Shown: positions 39,728 to 49,021 of the stretch, piece after piece | Layout: each line of letters begins with the position of its first letter | Position numbering within the stretch: the stretch's first letter is position 1 | Made by a program: the position numbers and the translations under genes | Notes under the pieces: model-generated | Databases searched by the model: none | What the model was told of the DNA's origin: nothing | The model's input: only the letters and a program-made list of their open reading frames with translations | Assembly (NCBI RefSeq): GCF_017874375.1 | Contig: NZ_JAGGLK010000001.1 | Location: forward strand, 186,001-250,000 | DNA length: 64,000 nucleotides | Source of the DNA: Methanohalophilus levihalophilus | Lineage (GTDB): Archaea > Halobacteriota > Methanosarcinia > Methanosarcinales > Methanosarcinaceae | Direction: 5' to 3'

Positions 39728-39757
39728 CGTGGTCAATGCCACGATCTAATATAAATC
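39728..39757 (-). promoter_or_regulatory. L7Ae operon promoter with operator-like palindrome
   Basis: The minus-strand TATA box GATTTATATTAG (about 39746-39757) predicts a transcript start near 39720-39725, leaving a leader of roughly 155 nt. Between TATA and the start lies the perfect palindrome CGTGG-N6-CCACG (39728-39743), where a repressor would block RNA polymerase. Confidence 0.5.
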
Positions 39758-39781
39758 TTCCTATGGGAAATCAGGCCTGTT

Positions 39782-40624
39782 TTACATAACAGGCTCTGAT
39801 GTCAGAGTAAAAAATCTGGATGCATTTGTGGTTATGGTTACTTCTGTAATATTTCCATAGTTGTTAATAGCATACATCAATCCATTTTCTTCCCCGCTGG
39901 CAGCGTATTCAGTAATATTCCCGATGGTTGCTTCAGTGGGGTTGAGTAAGACTGTTGTTCGACTATAGTTATTGTTTTGGGTCCCAATTGCTTTCCATGC
40001 AATATAATACTGGTCAGCACCACTGTCAGGAATGCCAGCGCTTTCGAGCTGGGCCCCATCCACTGCATATTCAAGGACTTCATCAAATGTGGTAGTTGCC
40101 GGAATGTCTCCTGAAATCACATCGATAACCTGCTCAGTTGAATTCACAGGTCCGATGGCAATAGGGCTTCCGATAACAGTATAAAATCCATTTTGTCTCA
40201 GCAATACCTGATATCCTTTGTATTGTTCAGGGGAGATGTAATAGGAGAATGCAACAACTTCAGGAGATATTTGGTGGAGCTCAAACCACATGTCTTCGTC
40301 GTAAGATGCAGCATATCTGGTTACGACGTTTGATCCGTACAACGTGTCAAAAACAGTAGTATTCCCAATGACAAACTGGAGATGTGATTTTTTTGCTTCT
40401 TCAAGGTCAAAGTATTGTACTGCAACAGCTCCAGAAGGTGTAACGGCTATTCCGTCTGATAGAGAGCTTAGTGGGACATTTATTTGTTCTCCACCGACAC
40501 TGCTAAAGCTCTGGGCTTCAATTGTTTCCGGAGCACTCTGTCTCTGTCCTCCACTAAACAAAAATGGTAATATTGACATTACCATAATACCCGCAAGGAA
40601 TAATGCTACAACTTTCTGATTCAT
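39782..40624 (-). CDS. Exported or membrane-anchored protein, unknown function
   Basis: 280 residues from ATG 40624 (GTGGAGTG ribosome site 8 nt upstream; GTG 40633 is less likely). One N-terminal hydrophobic helix (VVALFLAGIMVMSILPFLF) anchors or exports it. The remainder is a soluble beta-rich domain (INVPLSSLSDGIAVTPSGAVAVQYFDLEEAK, VVTRYAASYDEDMWFELHQISPEVVAFSYYI) without recognisable motifs. I recall similar hypothetical proteins in Methanosarcinales. It stands alone between the translation operon and the PAS sensor. Confidence 0.75.
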   Translation of the reverse strand: MNQKVVALFLAGIMVMSILPFLFSGGQRQSAPETIEAQSFSSVGGEQINVPLSSLSDGIAVTPSGAVAVQYFDLEEAKKSHLQFVIGNTTVFDTLYGSNVVTRYAASYDEDMWFELHQISPEVVAFSYYISPEQYKGYQVLLRQNGFYTVIGSPIAIGPVNSTEQVIDVISGDIPATTTFDEVLEYAVDGAQLESAGIPDSGADQYYIAWKAIGTQNNNYSRTTVLLNPTEATIGNITEYAASGEENGLMYAINNYGNITEVTITTNASRFFTLTSEPVM

Positions 40625-40711
40625 CCGTTTCACTCCACTTTCTATTTATAATAACGCGATAGGTATCATTTCTTTATCATATATATCCTGTTCGGACAGC
40701 CACAAAGGAAT

Positions 40712-43297
40712 TCATGGTTCAAATTTCATTAATGCAATAAAACAGGGTTTTCCATTCCATGTACTTCTGGAAAATATCGTATCCAAGAAGCCTGTATTGC
40801 CCGGGAATACAACTTTGACTTTAATTTTAAAGACTCCTTTCTCTGCAATATTCCTGGCAATTTCTTCCATGTTTATACTTTTATCGGCAACCAGATCCGT
40901 GAAGTTTTTTCCAATAACTTCTTCACCATCTGTTAATTCAGCAATTGTTGCAATATTTGAATAGAATATATTGCCCGTCTCGTCCAGCACAATTAATGCT
41001 TCGGGTATGTCATCAATCAGGTATTGTAAGTTTTCCAGCTGCCTCTGCATATATGTTTCAGAACGCATTTGTGAGATGACTTCCCCGATCTGTGCTGCAA
41101 CAACTTCAAGATCATAACGGCTGCTGTCAGGAATTTCATATTCATCGTGTGAAGACAGCATGAGGGCGGCTATGATCATGTCCTGGTACTGAACCGGTAT
41201 TACCGCAGTAGCGTGCAGGCCCTCATACTGTAGATTTTCTCCGGTTGTGATTGCACTTAATTCGGAGTGATGTTTGTAAACCGGTTGACCGGTCATTACA
41301 AGGCGTGTCTGGACTGAATTTTTTGCATAATATGTTGTGCTGCGAACAAACTTCTCTGAAAGTCCTCTATGTGACACAAGATTAAGATCCCCGGTTGCTT
41401 CATCAACAAGATACAGTGCTCCGGAGTCTACAGGTTCAACCCTGAGCGCGAGTTCGAGCAACATATCAAAACTTTCCTGTGCATTTGTTGCCGAACTCAG
41501 GACACTGTCCAGATCAAACTGGATGTGCATGAAATCACTTGCATGCTTTCTATCAGTTATATCCACAATAATTCCCTGCAGGTAAGCCACTTCTCCTTTT
41601 TCATTGTGTTTTATGAACGTCCTTTCATCCACCCATCTCATATCGCCGAATTTTGTCATAATACGGTATTCCTGATTGAAATCAGTGTGCCCTTCATCAA
41701 TCCTTTTTGCAAGTTCCTTCTGGACTCTTTCAAGGTCATATGGGTGGACAATATCAGCATAAACAAGCTTTCCTGAGAGGAAATCTTCCACAGTATATCC
41801 GAATTGTGTTACGTTTTCCGAGACAAATTCTACAGGCCATTCCTCTTCTGCTCTCCAAAGGAATACAGTAGCCGGACTATTTTTGATAACCTCTCCCAGG
41901 ACCTTCTGGATCTCATTTGAGCGTCTTGCCTCGTCTGCATATTGTCTAAGCTCTTCTGCAGATTTTTTCTGCTGGATCAGGTTCCACATGCCCTGCATAA
42001 GCAAGGTTAACTGGCGCAGATCTGCTTCATTGTACTTCTCTGGTTTTCCTGCAACCCATGCGACTCCAATAACACGACTGTTTTCAAAAACAGGTACTCC
42101 CAAATAGCGTTTCAGATCGAGTTCCATTCCGTCTTTTTCAATTGGTTGAAGCGTGGAACTATCATTTACAATGTAAGTGTGTTTGTTGGAAATTACTTTT
42201 TCACAAAATCTCGTGATTTCCAATGGAATCCTTCCGTTTTGCTCTATCAGGTTTTCGGTTGCGGAAACATAGGATTTCACGTCCTCTTCTCTTTCAAACC
42301 AGAGGATGACTCCGAAGTTGCTGTCAGTAAGTTTCAGGGTTTCTTCCCTTGAAGATGCCAGAATATCTTCTATGGACGAATCTTTCATTTCATAGAGTGC
42401 CAATATTGCTTCATGGCGTGAATCTTCTTTTAAAAGTGCAGTTTCGATTTTCTTTCTTTCAGTTATGTCAAGAATAATTCCCTGCAGGTAAGTCACTTTT
42501 CCGGCATCGTTATGCTGAATCTGGGTTCTTTCATCTACCCAGCGTATTTCCTCGTTTTTAGTTATTATCCGATATTCCTGGGTAAAAAATGAGCTCCCTT
42601 CTTCAGTGCTTTTTTCCATCCCACTTCGAACCTTTTCAATATCATCTGGATGTACGATGTCCCCGTAAACCATTTTTCCTGATATGAAATCTTCCACGTC
42701 GTATCCAAACAGGCTTATGTTTTCCGAGACAAATTCCACTGGCCAGTCTTTTTGTGCCTTCCACAAAAAAACAATGACTGGGCTGGAGTTAATAACTGTT
42801 TCAAGAGCCTTTTTCATTTCAAGGGCACCATCAAGAAGTGCTCTTTCTTCGTTTTTCTGATCGGTAATGTCAACAATTATTCCCTGGTAATACGTTCCAC
42901 TATCGCTTTCGTGTACAGTCGTTCTTTCATCAACCCACCTGACTTCTCTGCCCTTTGTCAGTATCCGATATCGCAAATTGAATTGACTTTCACCTGCTTT
43001 TAAGTGTGCTTCAACTTCTGCATTGATATTTTCAATGTCATCAGGGTGCATAATGTCGCGATATCGCATTGGATCTGAAAGGACTTCGTCTACGCTGTAT
43101 CCAAACTGTTCTATGTTCCTGGAGACAAAAGCAACAGGCCATCCCTTGCCTTCTTTCCAGATAAAAACAACCGCAGGACTTGAATTTATGACATTCTCAA
43201 GTATTTCCTGTATTGTGGCGCTATCCACTTCTTGGGAAGAACTGCTCCCTCTTTTTATTTGCAGGAAATCCAGCATTTCAGGGAACTTTTTTTTCAT
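40712..43297 (-). CDS. Multi-PAS/GAF sensor protein without a kinase domain
   Basis: 861 residues. Order: PAS-PAC 1 (about 35-150), PAS-PAC 2 (about 160-285), GAF 1 (about 300-450), PAS-PAC 3 (about 470-600), GAF 2 (about 610-755), PAS 4 (about 765-861). The first three PAS domains share WPVxFVSxNI..FGY and IVHPDDIE...YRIxTK...RWVDERT, so they arose by internal duplication. No H-box, HATPase, GGDEF or output domain is seen, and there is no membrane helix: a soluble input-only protein that must signal through a partner. A two-PAS paralogue is at 55393-56121. Confidence 0.88.
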   Translation of the reverse strand: MKKKFPEMLDFLQIKRGSSSSQEVDSATIQEILENVINSSPAVVFIWKEGKGWPVAFVSRNIEQFGYSVDEVLSDPMRYRDIMHPDDIENINAEVEAHLKAGESQFNLRYRILTKGREVRWVDERTTVHESDSGTYYQGIIVDITDQKNEERALLDGALEMKKALETVINSSPVIVFLWKAQKDWPVEFVSENISLFGYDVEDFISGKMVYGDIVHPDDIEKVRSGMEKSTEEGSSFFTQEYRIITKNEEIRWVDERTQIQHNDAGKVTYLQGIILDITERKKIETALLKEDSRHEAILALYEMKDSSIEDILASSREETLKLTDSNFGVILWFEREEDVKSYVSATENLIEQNGRIPLEITRFCEKVISNKHTYIVNDSSTLQPIEKDGMELDLKRYLGVPVFENSRVIGVAWVAGKPEKYNEADLRQLTLLMQGMWNLIQQKKSAEELRQYADEARRSNEIQKVLGEVIKNSPATVFLWRAEEEWPVEFVSENVTQFGYTVEDFLSGKLVYADIVHPYDLERVQKELAKRIDEGHTDFNQEYRIMTKFGDMRWVDERTFIKHNEKGEVAYLQGIIVDITDRKHASDFMHIQFDLDSVLSSATNAQESFDMLLELALRVEPVDSGALYLVDEATGDLNLVSHRGLSEKFVRSTTYYAKNSVQTRLVMTGQPVYKHHSELSAITTGENLQYEGLHATAVIPVQYQDMIIAALMLSSHDEYEIPDSSRYDLEVVAAQIGEVISQMRSETYMQRQLENLQYLIDDIPEALIVLDETGNIFYSNIATIAELTDGEEVIGKNFTDLVADKSINMEEIARNIAEKGVFKIKVKVVFPGNTGFLDTIFSRSTWNGKPCFIALMKFEP

Positions 43298-43428
43298 CGG
43301 GTTAAATCTGCATTATGAGCTTATAAAGTACACTGTTGTTAACCAATTACACGAACCTGTTTTTATTTATTCTGCATTTTATTTGCTATTTGCAAAAAGT
43401 ATATTTCACTTACAGTTGTATCAACCAT

Positions 43429-44331
43429 ATGAATTTCCTGAAAAAAATATATGCTGGAGCTTCAAAGCGCAAAGCTCTAAAGCAACAGTATCTTGAGGCT
43501 GAAGGCATTTTCGGCCAGGGGTACGTGCTTTTTGAAATGGGGAACTTTGATGAAGCGCTTTCCAATTATGAAAAAGCCGCTGTTATCTGGGATGATCTGG
43601 GTTCAAAACTGATTGAAAATGAGATGCCTGATGAGGCGAAAAAAGCACACACGAAAGCCTCAGATGCAAGGTATAGTCGATGTTTCCTTCTCCATAAAAT
43701 AGGCCGCGAGGATGAGGCACTTGAGGTGATCACTTCTTCTATTGAAGAGGCGCCAGATGATGCTGGTCGATGGTTTAGCAAAGGTTTTGTCCTGAATTCA
43801 GCTAAACGCTATGATGAGGCACTTGAGGCCTTTAATCATGCCCTAGAGATCAGTCCTGACTTTTCCGAGGCATTGTATTGTAAAGGCAATATTCTCTACA
43901 TGAGGGAAAACTATGATGATGCTCTTGATTGCTATGAAAAGGCGGAAGAACATGCTGGTGTCATGTATTTTTCCTTCCCTCGGTACTCTTTCCTCAATCT
44001 GAGACCGGATCCACAGCTCAAAAACGACTCATCTGAAATATTGTATGCAAAAGGAAACTCTCTCTACCAGCTTGGCAGGTATGAAGATGCAGTTGAAGCT
44101 TTCAGGCAGGTTTTGGGTCGTAAACCCCGTTTTGTTCCTGCATGGCAGGGATTGGTAAACTCATACCTTAAATTGGGTCAGGAAGACGATGCTCTCATGA
44201 CCTGTGATCATGCGCTTGAAGTTGAAGCCGGAAAGCCTGAACTGATCAAACTAAAAGCTTCTGTTTGCGCAAAAACAGGGCGGAACGCAGAATCTGAGGA
44301 GCTTCTTGCTTCACTGGTTGAAGAAACCTGA
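43429..44331 (+). CDS. Cytoplasmic TPR protein
   Basis: 300 residues from ATG 43429 (MNFLKKIYAGASKRKALKQQ). A TATA-like AAAGTATATTT (about 43396-43406) lies about 25-30 nt before this ATG, suggesting a leaderless transcript and excluding the longer frame from 43336. Four to six tetratricopeptide repeats are visible (GQGYVLFEMGNFDEALSNYEKA, WFSKGFVLNSAKRYDEALEAFNHAL, LYAKGNSLYQLGRYEDAVEAF). No signal peptide. Presumably a scaffold; partner unknown. Divergent from the PAS sensor. Confidence 0.82.
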   Translation: MNFLKKIYAGASKRKALKQQYLEAEGIFGQGYVLFEMGNFDEALSNYEKAAVIWDDLGSKLIENEMPDEAKKAHTKASDARYSRCFLLHKIGREDEALEVITSSIEEAPDDAGRWFSKGFVLNSAKRYDEALEAFNHALEISPDFSEALYCKGNILYMRENYDDALDCYEKAEEHAGVMYFSFPRYSFLNLRPDPQLKNDSSEILYAKGNSLYQLGRYEDAVEAFRQVLGRKPRFVPAWQGLVNSYLKLGQEDDALMTCDHALEVEAGKPELIKLKASVCAKTGRNAESEELLASLVEET

Positions 44332-44332
44332 A

Positions 44333-44794
44333 TCAATAAGTCTTCTTATCTTCTTTTTTATCCCACTCAAGAAGGAGTTCCCGACAATCTTCACTATCAA
44401 TTGGTTTAATGGCTGAAGCAAGCTGATGCTTATTGCAAAGTTTCTGGTAGATTAGTGAATCATCAAAGCCAACTTTTTCAACTTCCTCTGAGGATGTGCC
44501 ATAATATATTTTGTCAATATGTGCCCATAGTATTGAAGCAAGGCACATTGGACACGGATAGGATGTGGAATAGATCTCGCAACCTGTCAGGTCAAAGTTT
44601 TCCAGAACAGAAGATGCCCGCCTAATTGCCAGTACTTCTGCATGATTGGTCGGATCGTTATGCAACAGGACCTCATTGTGGGCTCTGGAAATGATTTCGC
44701 CATTTTTTACAACTACAGCTCCAAAAGGCCCGCCTTCATTTCCATGCATACCTTTTCTTGCTTCCTCAAAAGCCACTTCCATGAATTTATTCAT
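44333..44794 (-). CDS. Nucleoside/guanine deaminase (CMP/dCMP deaminase fold)
   Basis: 153 residues. Zinc signature HAE (about residues 52-54) and PCPMC (about 80-84) of the cytidine-deaminase superfamily. The overall sequence MEVAFEEARKGMHGNEGGPFGAVVVKNGEII resembles the GuaD/guanine deaminase group rather than TadA, whose tRNA-contact tail is lacking. It deaminates a purine base or nucleoside. GGTGG precedes the ATG. Last gene of the marker-9/CitG-like/DUF447 cluster. Confidence 0.85.
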   Translation of the reverse strand: MNKFMEVAFEEARKGMHGNEGGPFGAVVVKNGEIISRAHNEVLLHNDPTNHAEVLAIRRASSVLENFDLTGCEIYSTSYPCPMCLASILWAHIDKIYYGTSSEEVEKVGFDDSLIYQKLCNKHQLASAIKPIDSEDCRELLLEWDKKEDKKTY

Positions 44795-44806
44795 ATTGGT
44801 GCCACC

Positions 44807-45409
44807 TTATTCATTGGCTTCTGAGTTTACAATTTCTCGTATCAAGCTGCCTGCTTCTTTTTCAGCCTTTCCACCACACTTTTCCGCCAGTTCCAGGTTT
44901 TCAAGAACAAGATCGCGGTATTTTTCTTCACCAGCCAGCTGATACCTTGTAGCATGCACTGCAGCTTCAATTATTGCGGCAAATCCCCGGTTTGGTGCTT
45001 TTAAGGGAGAATTATTAATTTTTCCTGCAACAGGTTTAATCCATGCTACAAGAGCTTCAGATCCATATTGTATTTCATCACATCTGAAGAAAACCCATCC
45101 AAGTGCCTTTTTCAGTACAGGATATTCTGTGCCTTTAACTGATTCCATTGTAAATTCATCATTATTGAGTTTCCCAAATGTGCTCCGGACAAAAAGAAGA
45201 GGATCGTATGTGATGTTTGCAATTAGTGCCTTGTCGGTATCAATATTAGAATATGTGTCAGATCCCTTGTAAACCCTGACGAAAAGCCTGTTATCTTTCC
45301 AGATTATTCCGATAGGGGCAGCATTTGGCTTATCTTTTCCGGTGGTTACAATTGTCTCTGATATTCCTTCACAAATCCCGAAATTTTCAAGATTAAATTC
45401 TTTGGTCAA
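44807..45409 (-). CDS. DUF447 family protein (flavin-binding fold)
   Basis: 200 residues. TTG 45409 is the likely start: it overlaps the stop of the preceding gene (TTGA) and lies 9 nt after GGAGG. The N-terminal split-barrel segment NFGICEGISETIVTTGKDKPNAAPIGIIWKD resembles FMN-binding PNPOx-fold proteins; the second half is helical (GFAAIIEAAVHATRYQL). DUF447 occurs mainly in methanogens and relatives and its role is not established to my knowledge. Translationally coupled to the CitG-like gene. Confidence 0.82.
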   Translation of the reverse strand: MTKEFNLENFGICEGISETIVTTGKDKPNAAPIGIIWKDNRLFVRVYKGSDTYSNIDTDKALIANITYDPLLFVRSTFGKLNNDEFTMESVKGTEYPVLKKALGWVFFRCDEIQYGSEALVAWIKPVAGKINNSPLKAPNRGFAAIIEAAVHATRYQLAGEEKYRDLVLENLELAEKCGGKAEKEAGSLIREIVNSEANE

Positions 45410-46329
45410 AAACGTAATCCTCCCAAAAGGACGATGAATAATGATGCAATTATTATGTCTGCAGTAGAGCCGGGATTGTTGCGGTTTTCAAGTAAACTCT
45501 CATCGAAATCTTCAATCAGTGGGAGATTTTTGACTATGCCGGATTTGTGAATTTCTGAAACGATTTCACTGGCACTTTTACTAACAGATTCTGCAACTTC
45601 TTTCCCTGATTTGGTTTGTATGAAAGTATCAGGCCTTGCAGCCAGCAGTTCAAGAAAAGTCTGGACTATGGCATAATTTATTCCAAGTCCGCTTTCAAGT
45701 AGTTCTGAAATTCTGATCGCTGCAGCATCCGTTTCCGGGAAACCATTTGTCCATTCCCTGGCTATGAGATCATAGCTACTGGAAATTTCCATGAGTTGGT
45801 AGAGGTTAACTCCCTTTTTCTGTATATCTTCAATAGCTCCGGAATCCTGAAGGTCCAGATCTCCTACATCCTGCACTTTTACGCCTGCGGACTGGAAACA
45901 TCGGTAGAAATCAACTGCATCATCGGTATCTGCAGCTTGCACGATTTCGTAGGCCTTCGAGAATACTTCTTCTGCTTCGACACTCCCTTTTTCAGACAAC
46001 AGTTTTCCAGCACTCATAGCAAGAGGTATTAGAAGCAGGAAAGCTCCGAAATGTGTATTTCCTCCCCTTTGCCAGCGGTTGCTTTCAGCGACTGCCATAT
46101 CAAGCAGTTTCCCCACACTATATCGGCTAAATGCAGCATCATGCATTACAGGATAAGCGGATATTGCGGAAGCGATGAAGTGTTCATATCTGGTATCGTC
46201 AAAATCATGTGTTCTGTCAATATTGCCGGGTTTTGGTGTTGCTGAAACTTCCAGTGCCATTGCAAGCTGGCAGCATCGAGCTATGTATGATGCAACATTT
46301 TCCTGCCCCTGGGGAAGTGCAATCTCCAT
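45406..46329 (-). CDS. CitG-like triphosphoribosyl-dephospho-CoA synthase family protein
   Basis: 307 residues. EVSATPKPGNIDRTHDFDDTRYEHFIASA, RGGNTHFGAFLLLIPL and the C-terminal NPGSTADIIIASLFIVLLGG correspond to the three conserved blocks of CitG. The classical enzyme makes the prosthetic group of citrate lyase from ATP and dephospho-CoA. Methanogens without citrate lyase nevertheless keep this family, so another ribosylated cofactor is likely the product. It follows the marker-9 gene by 14 nt and overlaps DUF447 by four bases. Confidence 0.85.
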   Translation of the reverse strand: MEIALPQGQENVASYIARCCQLAMALEVSATPKPGNIDRTHDFDDTRYEHFIASAISAYPVMHDAAFSRYSVGKLLDMAVAESNRWQRGGNTHFGAFLLLIPLAMSAGKLLSEKGSVEAEEVFSKAYEIVQAADTDDAVDFYRCFQSAGVKVQDVGDLDLQDSGAIEDIQKKGVNLYQLMEISSSYDLIAREWTNGFPETDAAAIRISELLESGLGINYAIVQTFLELLAARPDTFIQTKSGKEVAESVSKSASEIVSEIHKSGIVKNLPLIEDFDESLLENRNNPGSTADIIIASLFIVLLGGLRF

Positions 46330-46343
46330 GAAAACCCTTCAAC

Positions 46344-47471
46344 TCACTTGTTCTTGCTATTTTCCAGTATGTAATCTGCCATCTCTTTTTTCAGCCTCAT
46401 GTATTCCGCAGGGGACATATCGAGCACGTCCAGTACTCCATCCCTCAGGAAACATGGCTTTGAGATTTTACAACACCATGCAAGACTGCCGAAACATGTG
46501 CTGTCTCCGAATTCCAGAGGTGTACCTTTCACGAATTCCATCTTCAGATCGGCAAATTCTTTCGGGCTGAATCCCAGTTTCTTAATTTTTGAATGAATGG
46601 CACATGGCTTGACCGGCAGGCAACAGAATGTAAGGCCCCGCAGGTCACCTTCTCCGCGACAAACATGCTTCGGGGCATTGTACCATCCGATTCCTCTTTG
46701 GTATTGGCTTACCAGTTCTACCATTGTAGGTACAACATCCGGGTTAGCAACAACTGCCCTTGCCATGGAAACCATGTCTGCTCCCCTTGAGAACATTTCC
46801 TTTGCGTCGGAAAAATCCTGAATTGAGTTGTTTCCTATGAGCAAAAGGCGGGTAACGTCCCTGATTTTCCTTATAGCGTTGAGATCTGCTCCTGCACCGG
46901 TTTTCATCGCATCGACGTGGAGTATGTCAGCACCAGCATCCTCGATTGCTTTTGCCAGTTCCTCATCATCCACAACGTTTGTGCGGATTTTCACCGAAAG
47001 GACAACGCCGGTTTCCTTGATCAGGCGAATCCATTCCTCAAGACGTGGAAGGTCTTCCATCAGTGCTTCCCCTGCACCGATTTCGATCATTTCCTCCTGT
47101 CTGCAATGAGCATCAAGTTCCAGAATTCCGCCTGCTTCCCTTATGATGTTTGCTGCTTCAATCAAAGGTTCTATCGATGTAGTTCTCAGGTTGAATGCAG
47201 CAACACCGGATATCTCGGTATTTTCAATTTCACTTCTCAGGAATTCAAGCGGTTCATCGGATACAAATTCCTCTCTTCCTCTTGATTTAATTTTTTTCGC
47301 TGCTTCATTGGTTGCAGCATCTAAATTGTATCCGCCAAGTACAACAAGACCGGCATTTTTTCCATAGCTGTTTGCAAATGAGCTATCAGTTTTACCTGCC
47401 ATGGACGCAATAGCAATAGGGTTATTAAAAGAAATGTAACCGCTCTTTATGTCAAATAATTCGTCAGTCAC
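46344..47471 (-). CDS. Methanogenesis marker 9 domain protein (FMN TIM barrel, Cys-rich tail)
   Basis: About 375 residues. I prefer GTG 47471 (MTDELFDIKSGYISF) because CAGAGGATTTTATC puts a ribosome site directly upstream; the frame stays open to TTG 47519. Residues about 10-265 are a dihydroorotate-dehydrogenase-like TIM barrel (NPIAIASMAG, VLSVKIRTNV, LLIGNNSIQDF, GADMVSMARA). The C-terminal region has two CC-x4-PC clusters (FCCLPVKPC and WCCKISKPC) plus further cysteines, the marker-9 signature and probably an iron-sulfur site. Reaction unknown. First of a probable four-gene operon. Confidence 0.85.
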   Translation of the reverse strand: MTDELFDIKSGYISFNNPIAIASMAGKTDSSFANSYGKNAGLVVLGGYNLDAATNEAAKKIKSRGREEFVSDEPLEFLRSEIENTEISGVAAFNLRTTSIEPLIEAANIIREAGGILELDAHCRQEEMIEIGAGEALMEDLPRLEEWIRLIKETGVVLSVKIRTNVVDDEELAKAIEDAGADILHVDAMKTGAGADLNAIRKIRDVTRLLLIGNNSIQDFSDAKEMFSRGADMVSMARAVVANPDVVPTMVELVSQYQRGIGWYNAPKHVCRGEGDLRGLTFCCLPVKPCAIHSKIKKLGFSPKEFADLKMEFVKGTPLEFGDSTCFGSLAWCCKISKPCFLRDGVLDVLDMSPAEYMRLKKEMADYILENSKNK

Positions 47472-47572
47472 GATAAAATCCTCTGGAATATTTAGTAATG
47501 AGACATGTAGAGGATGCAACGCCCTTTATTTAACTTTTGTCAGGTGCGTAAGAAAAAGAACAAATGAAAGGA

Positions 47573-48223
47573 TCAGTTAAGGTCGACCCTTTCTCCGGTA
47601 TGCATGTAAATTATACTTTCACAGATATTGCAGCTGTGGTCAGCAATCCTCTCAAGATACCTGATAACAAACATTAGATCTGTAGCATTTTGTATAATTG
47701 CAGAATTTGAAATCATCATTCTTACAAGGGTTTCCCAGCCTTTGTAGAACTTCTGGTCAACAAGATCGTCACTTTCTGCAGTCTTTCTGGCAAGCTCAAC
47801 ATTCCCTTCCTCATAGGCTTTGATGGTGTTTGCCACCATTTCCCTGCAGAGGGTGAATATATTATCGAGATCAGAGTAGGTGAATACAATTTCATCGTCC
47901 ATCCTTCTAACAATTTGGGCAATATCCACCGCCATGTCGCTCATGCGTTCAAGATCAATTGAGATTTTATATGAGGTTATTATCAGCCGTAGATCCTTTG
48001 CCATTGGCTGTTGGAGGGCCAGCAAATCAGCACTTCTCTTCTCAATCTTGTACTCATAATTGTCGACAACCTCGTCTGCCATGACGATCTCACCGGCAAG
48101 CTCCTTGTCGACATTCTTGAGAGCGGTCTGTGCATCGTCAATCATCTGCATTGACAGATGCCCCATCTCAATAACATTCTGTTTCAAATGCTTAAGATCG
48201 GTAAGATATTTCTCACGTACCAT
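47573..48223 (-). CDS. phoU: Phosphate uptake regulator PhoU
   Basis: 216 residues from ATG 48223 (MVREKYLTDLKHLKQNV), preceded by GGGTGAT; upstream in-frame codons lie in pstB. Two three-helix bundles with repeated metal-binding signatures (ERMSDMAVDIAQIVRRM and ERIADHSCNICESIIY) define PhoU. It links Pst activity to phosphate status. Last gene of the pst operon, overlapping nothing but only 4 nt from the pstB stop. Confidence 0.94.
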   Translation of the reverse strand: MVREKYLTDLKHLKQNVIEMGHLSMQMIDDAQTALKNVDKELAGEIVMADEVVDNYEYKIEKRSADLLALQQPMAKDLRLIITSYKISIDLERMSDMAVDIAQIVRRMDDEIVFTYSDLDNIFTLCREMVANTIKAYEEGNVELARKTAESDDLVDQKFYKGWETLVRMMISNSAIIQNATDLMFVIRYLERIADHSCNICESIIYMHTGERVDLN

Positions 48224-48227
48224 TAAA

Positions 48228-48995
48228 TCACCCGAATCTCCCTGTGATATAATCCTCTGTACTCTTCTCCTGTGGGTTTTCAAATATGTGCTTTGTCTTC
48301 CCGAATTCGATGAGTTCTCCCAGGAGGAAATAAGCTGTGTGGTCGGAAATCCTCGCAGCTTGCTGCATGTTATGTGTTACAATAACAATGGTGTAATCCT
48401 TTTTAAGTTCAAGGATTAGATCTTCTATTTTGTTTGTTGAAATGGGGTCAAGAGCACTACACGGCTCGTCAAAAAGAATAATCTCGGGTTTGACTGCCAT
48501 TGTCCTGGCAATGCACAATCTCTGTTGCTGTCCGCCGCTCAAGTCAAGCGCAGAGGTATCCAGCCTGTCAGAAACTTCTTCCCAGAGAGCTGCCCCTTTG
48601 AGGGTTTCTTCAACAATAGGGCCGATATTATTTTTCTTAACACCATGTATTTTTGGCCCGTAGGCGATATTGTCGTAGATGGACATGGGGAAAGGATTTG
48701 GTTTCTGGAACACCATTCCCACATTCTTCCTGAGTTCAACTACATCTACGTCCTTGTCGTAAACATTCTTGTTATCAATGTTGATTTTTCCTTCAATGCG
48801 GCATCCTTTAACAAGGTCGTTCATTCGGTTAATGCAGCGTAGGAAAGTGGATTTGCCACAGCCGGACGGGCCTATCAGGGCAGTAACGCTGTTTTTAGGT
48901 ATTTTCATGGACACATTATGAAGTGCCTGCTTCTGGCCATACCAGAGGTTAAGGTCTTCAATTTCAATGTCTTCGAAATCGTTAATTTCACTCAT
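48228..48995 (-). CDS. pstB: Phosphate ABC transporter ATP-binding protein
   Basis: 255 residues. Walker [11 protein letters not shown]-loop [15 protein letters not shown] (the PstB-specific [10 protein letters not shown]), signature LSGGQQQR, Walker [13 protein letters not shown] and switch VTHNMQQA (His). Energises phosphate import by PstA/PstC. Confidence 0.97.
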   Translation of the reverse strand: MSEINDFEDIEIEDLNLWYGQKQALHNVSMKIPKNSVTALIGPSGCGKSTFLRCINRMNDLVKGCRIEGKINIDNKNVYDKDVDVVELRKNVGMVFQKPNPFPMSIYDNIAYGPKIHGVKKNNIGPIVEETLKGAALWEEVSDRLDTSALDLSGGQQQRLCIARTMAVKPEIILFDEPCSALDPISTNKIEDLILELKKDYTIVIVTHNMQQAARISDHTAYFLLGELIEFGKTKHIFENPQEKSTEDYITGRFG

Positions 48996-49021
48996 CAGTG
49001 ATCCTCAGGTTTATTGAATAA

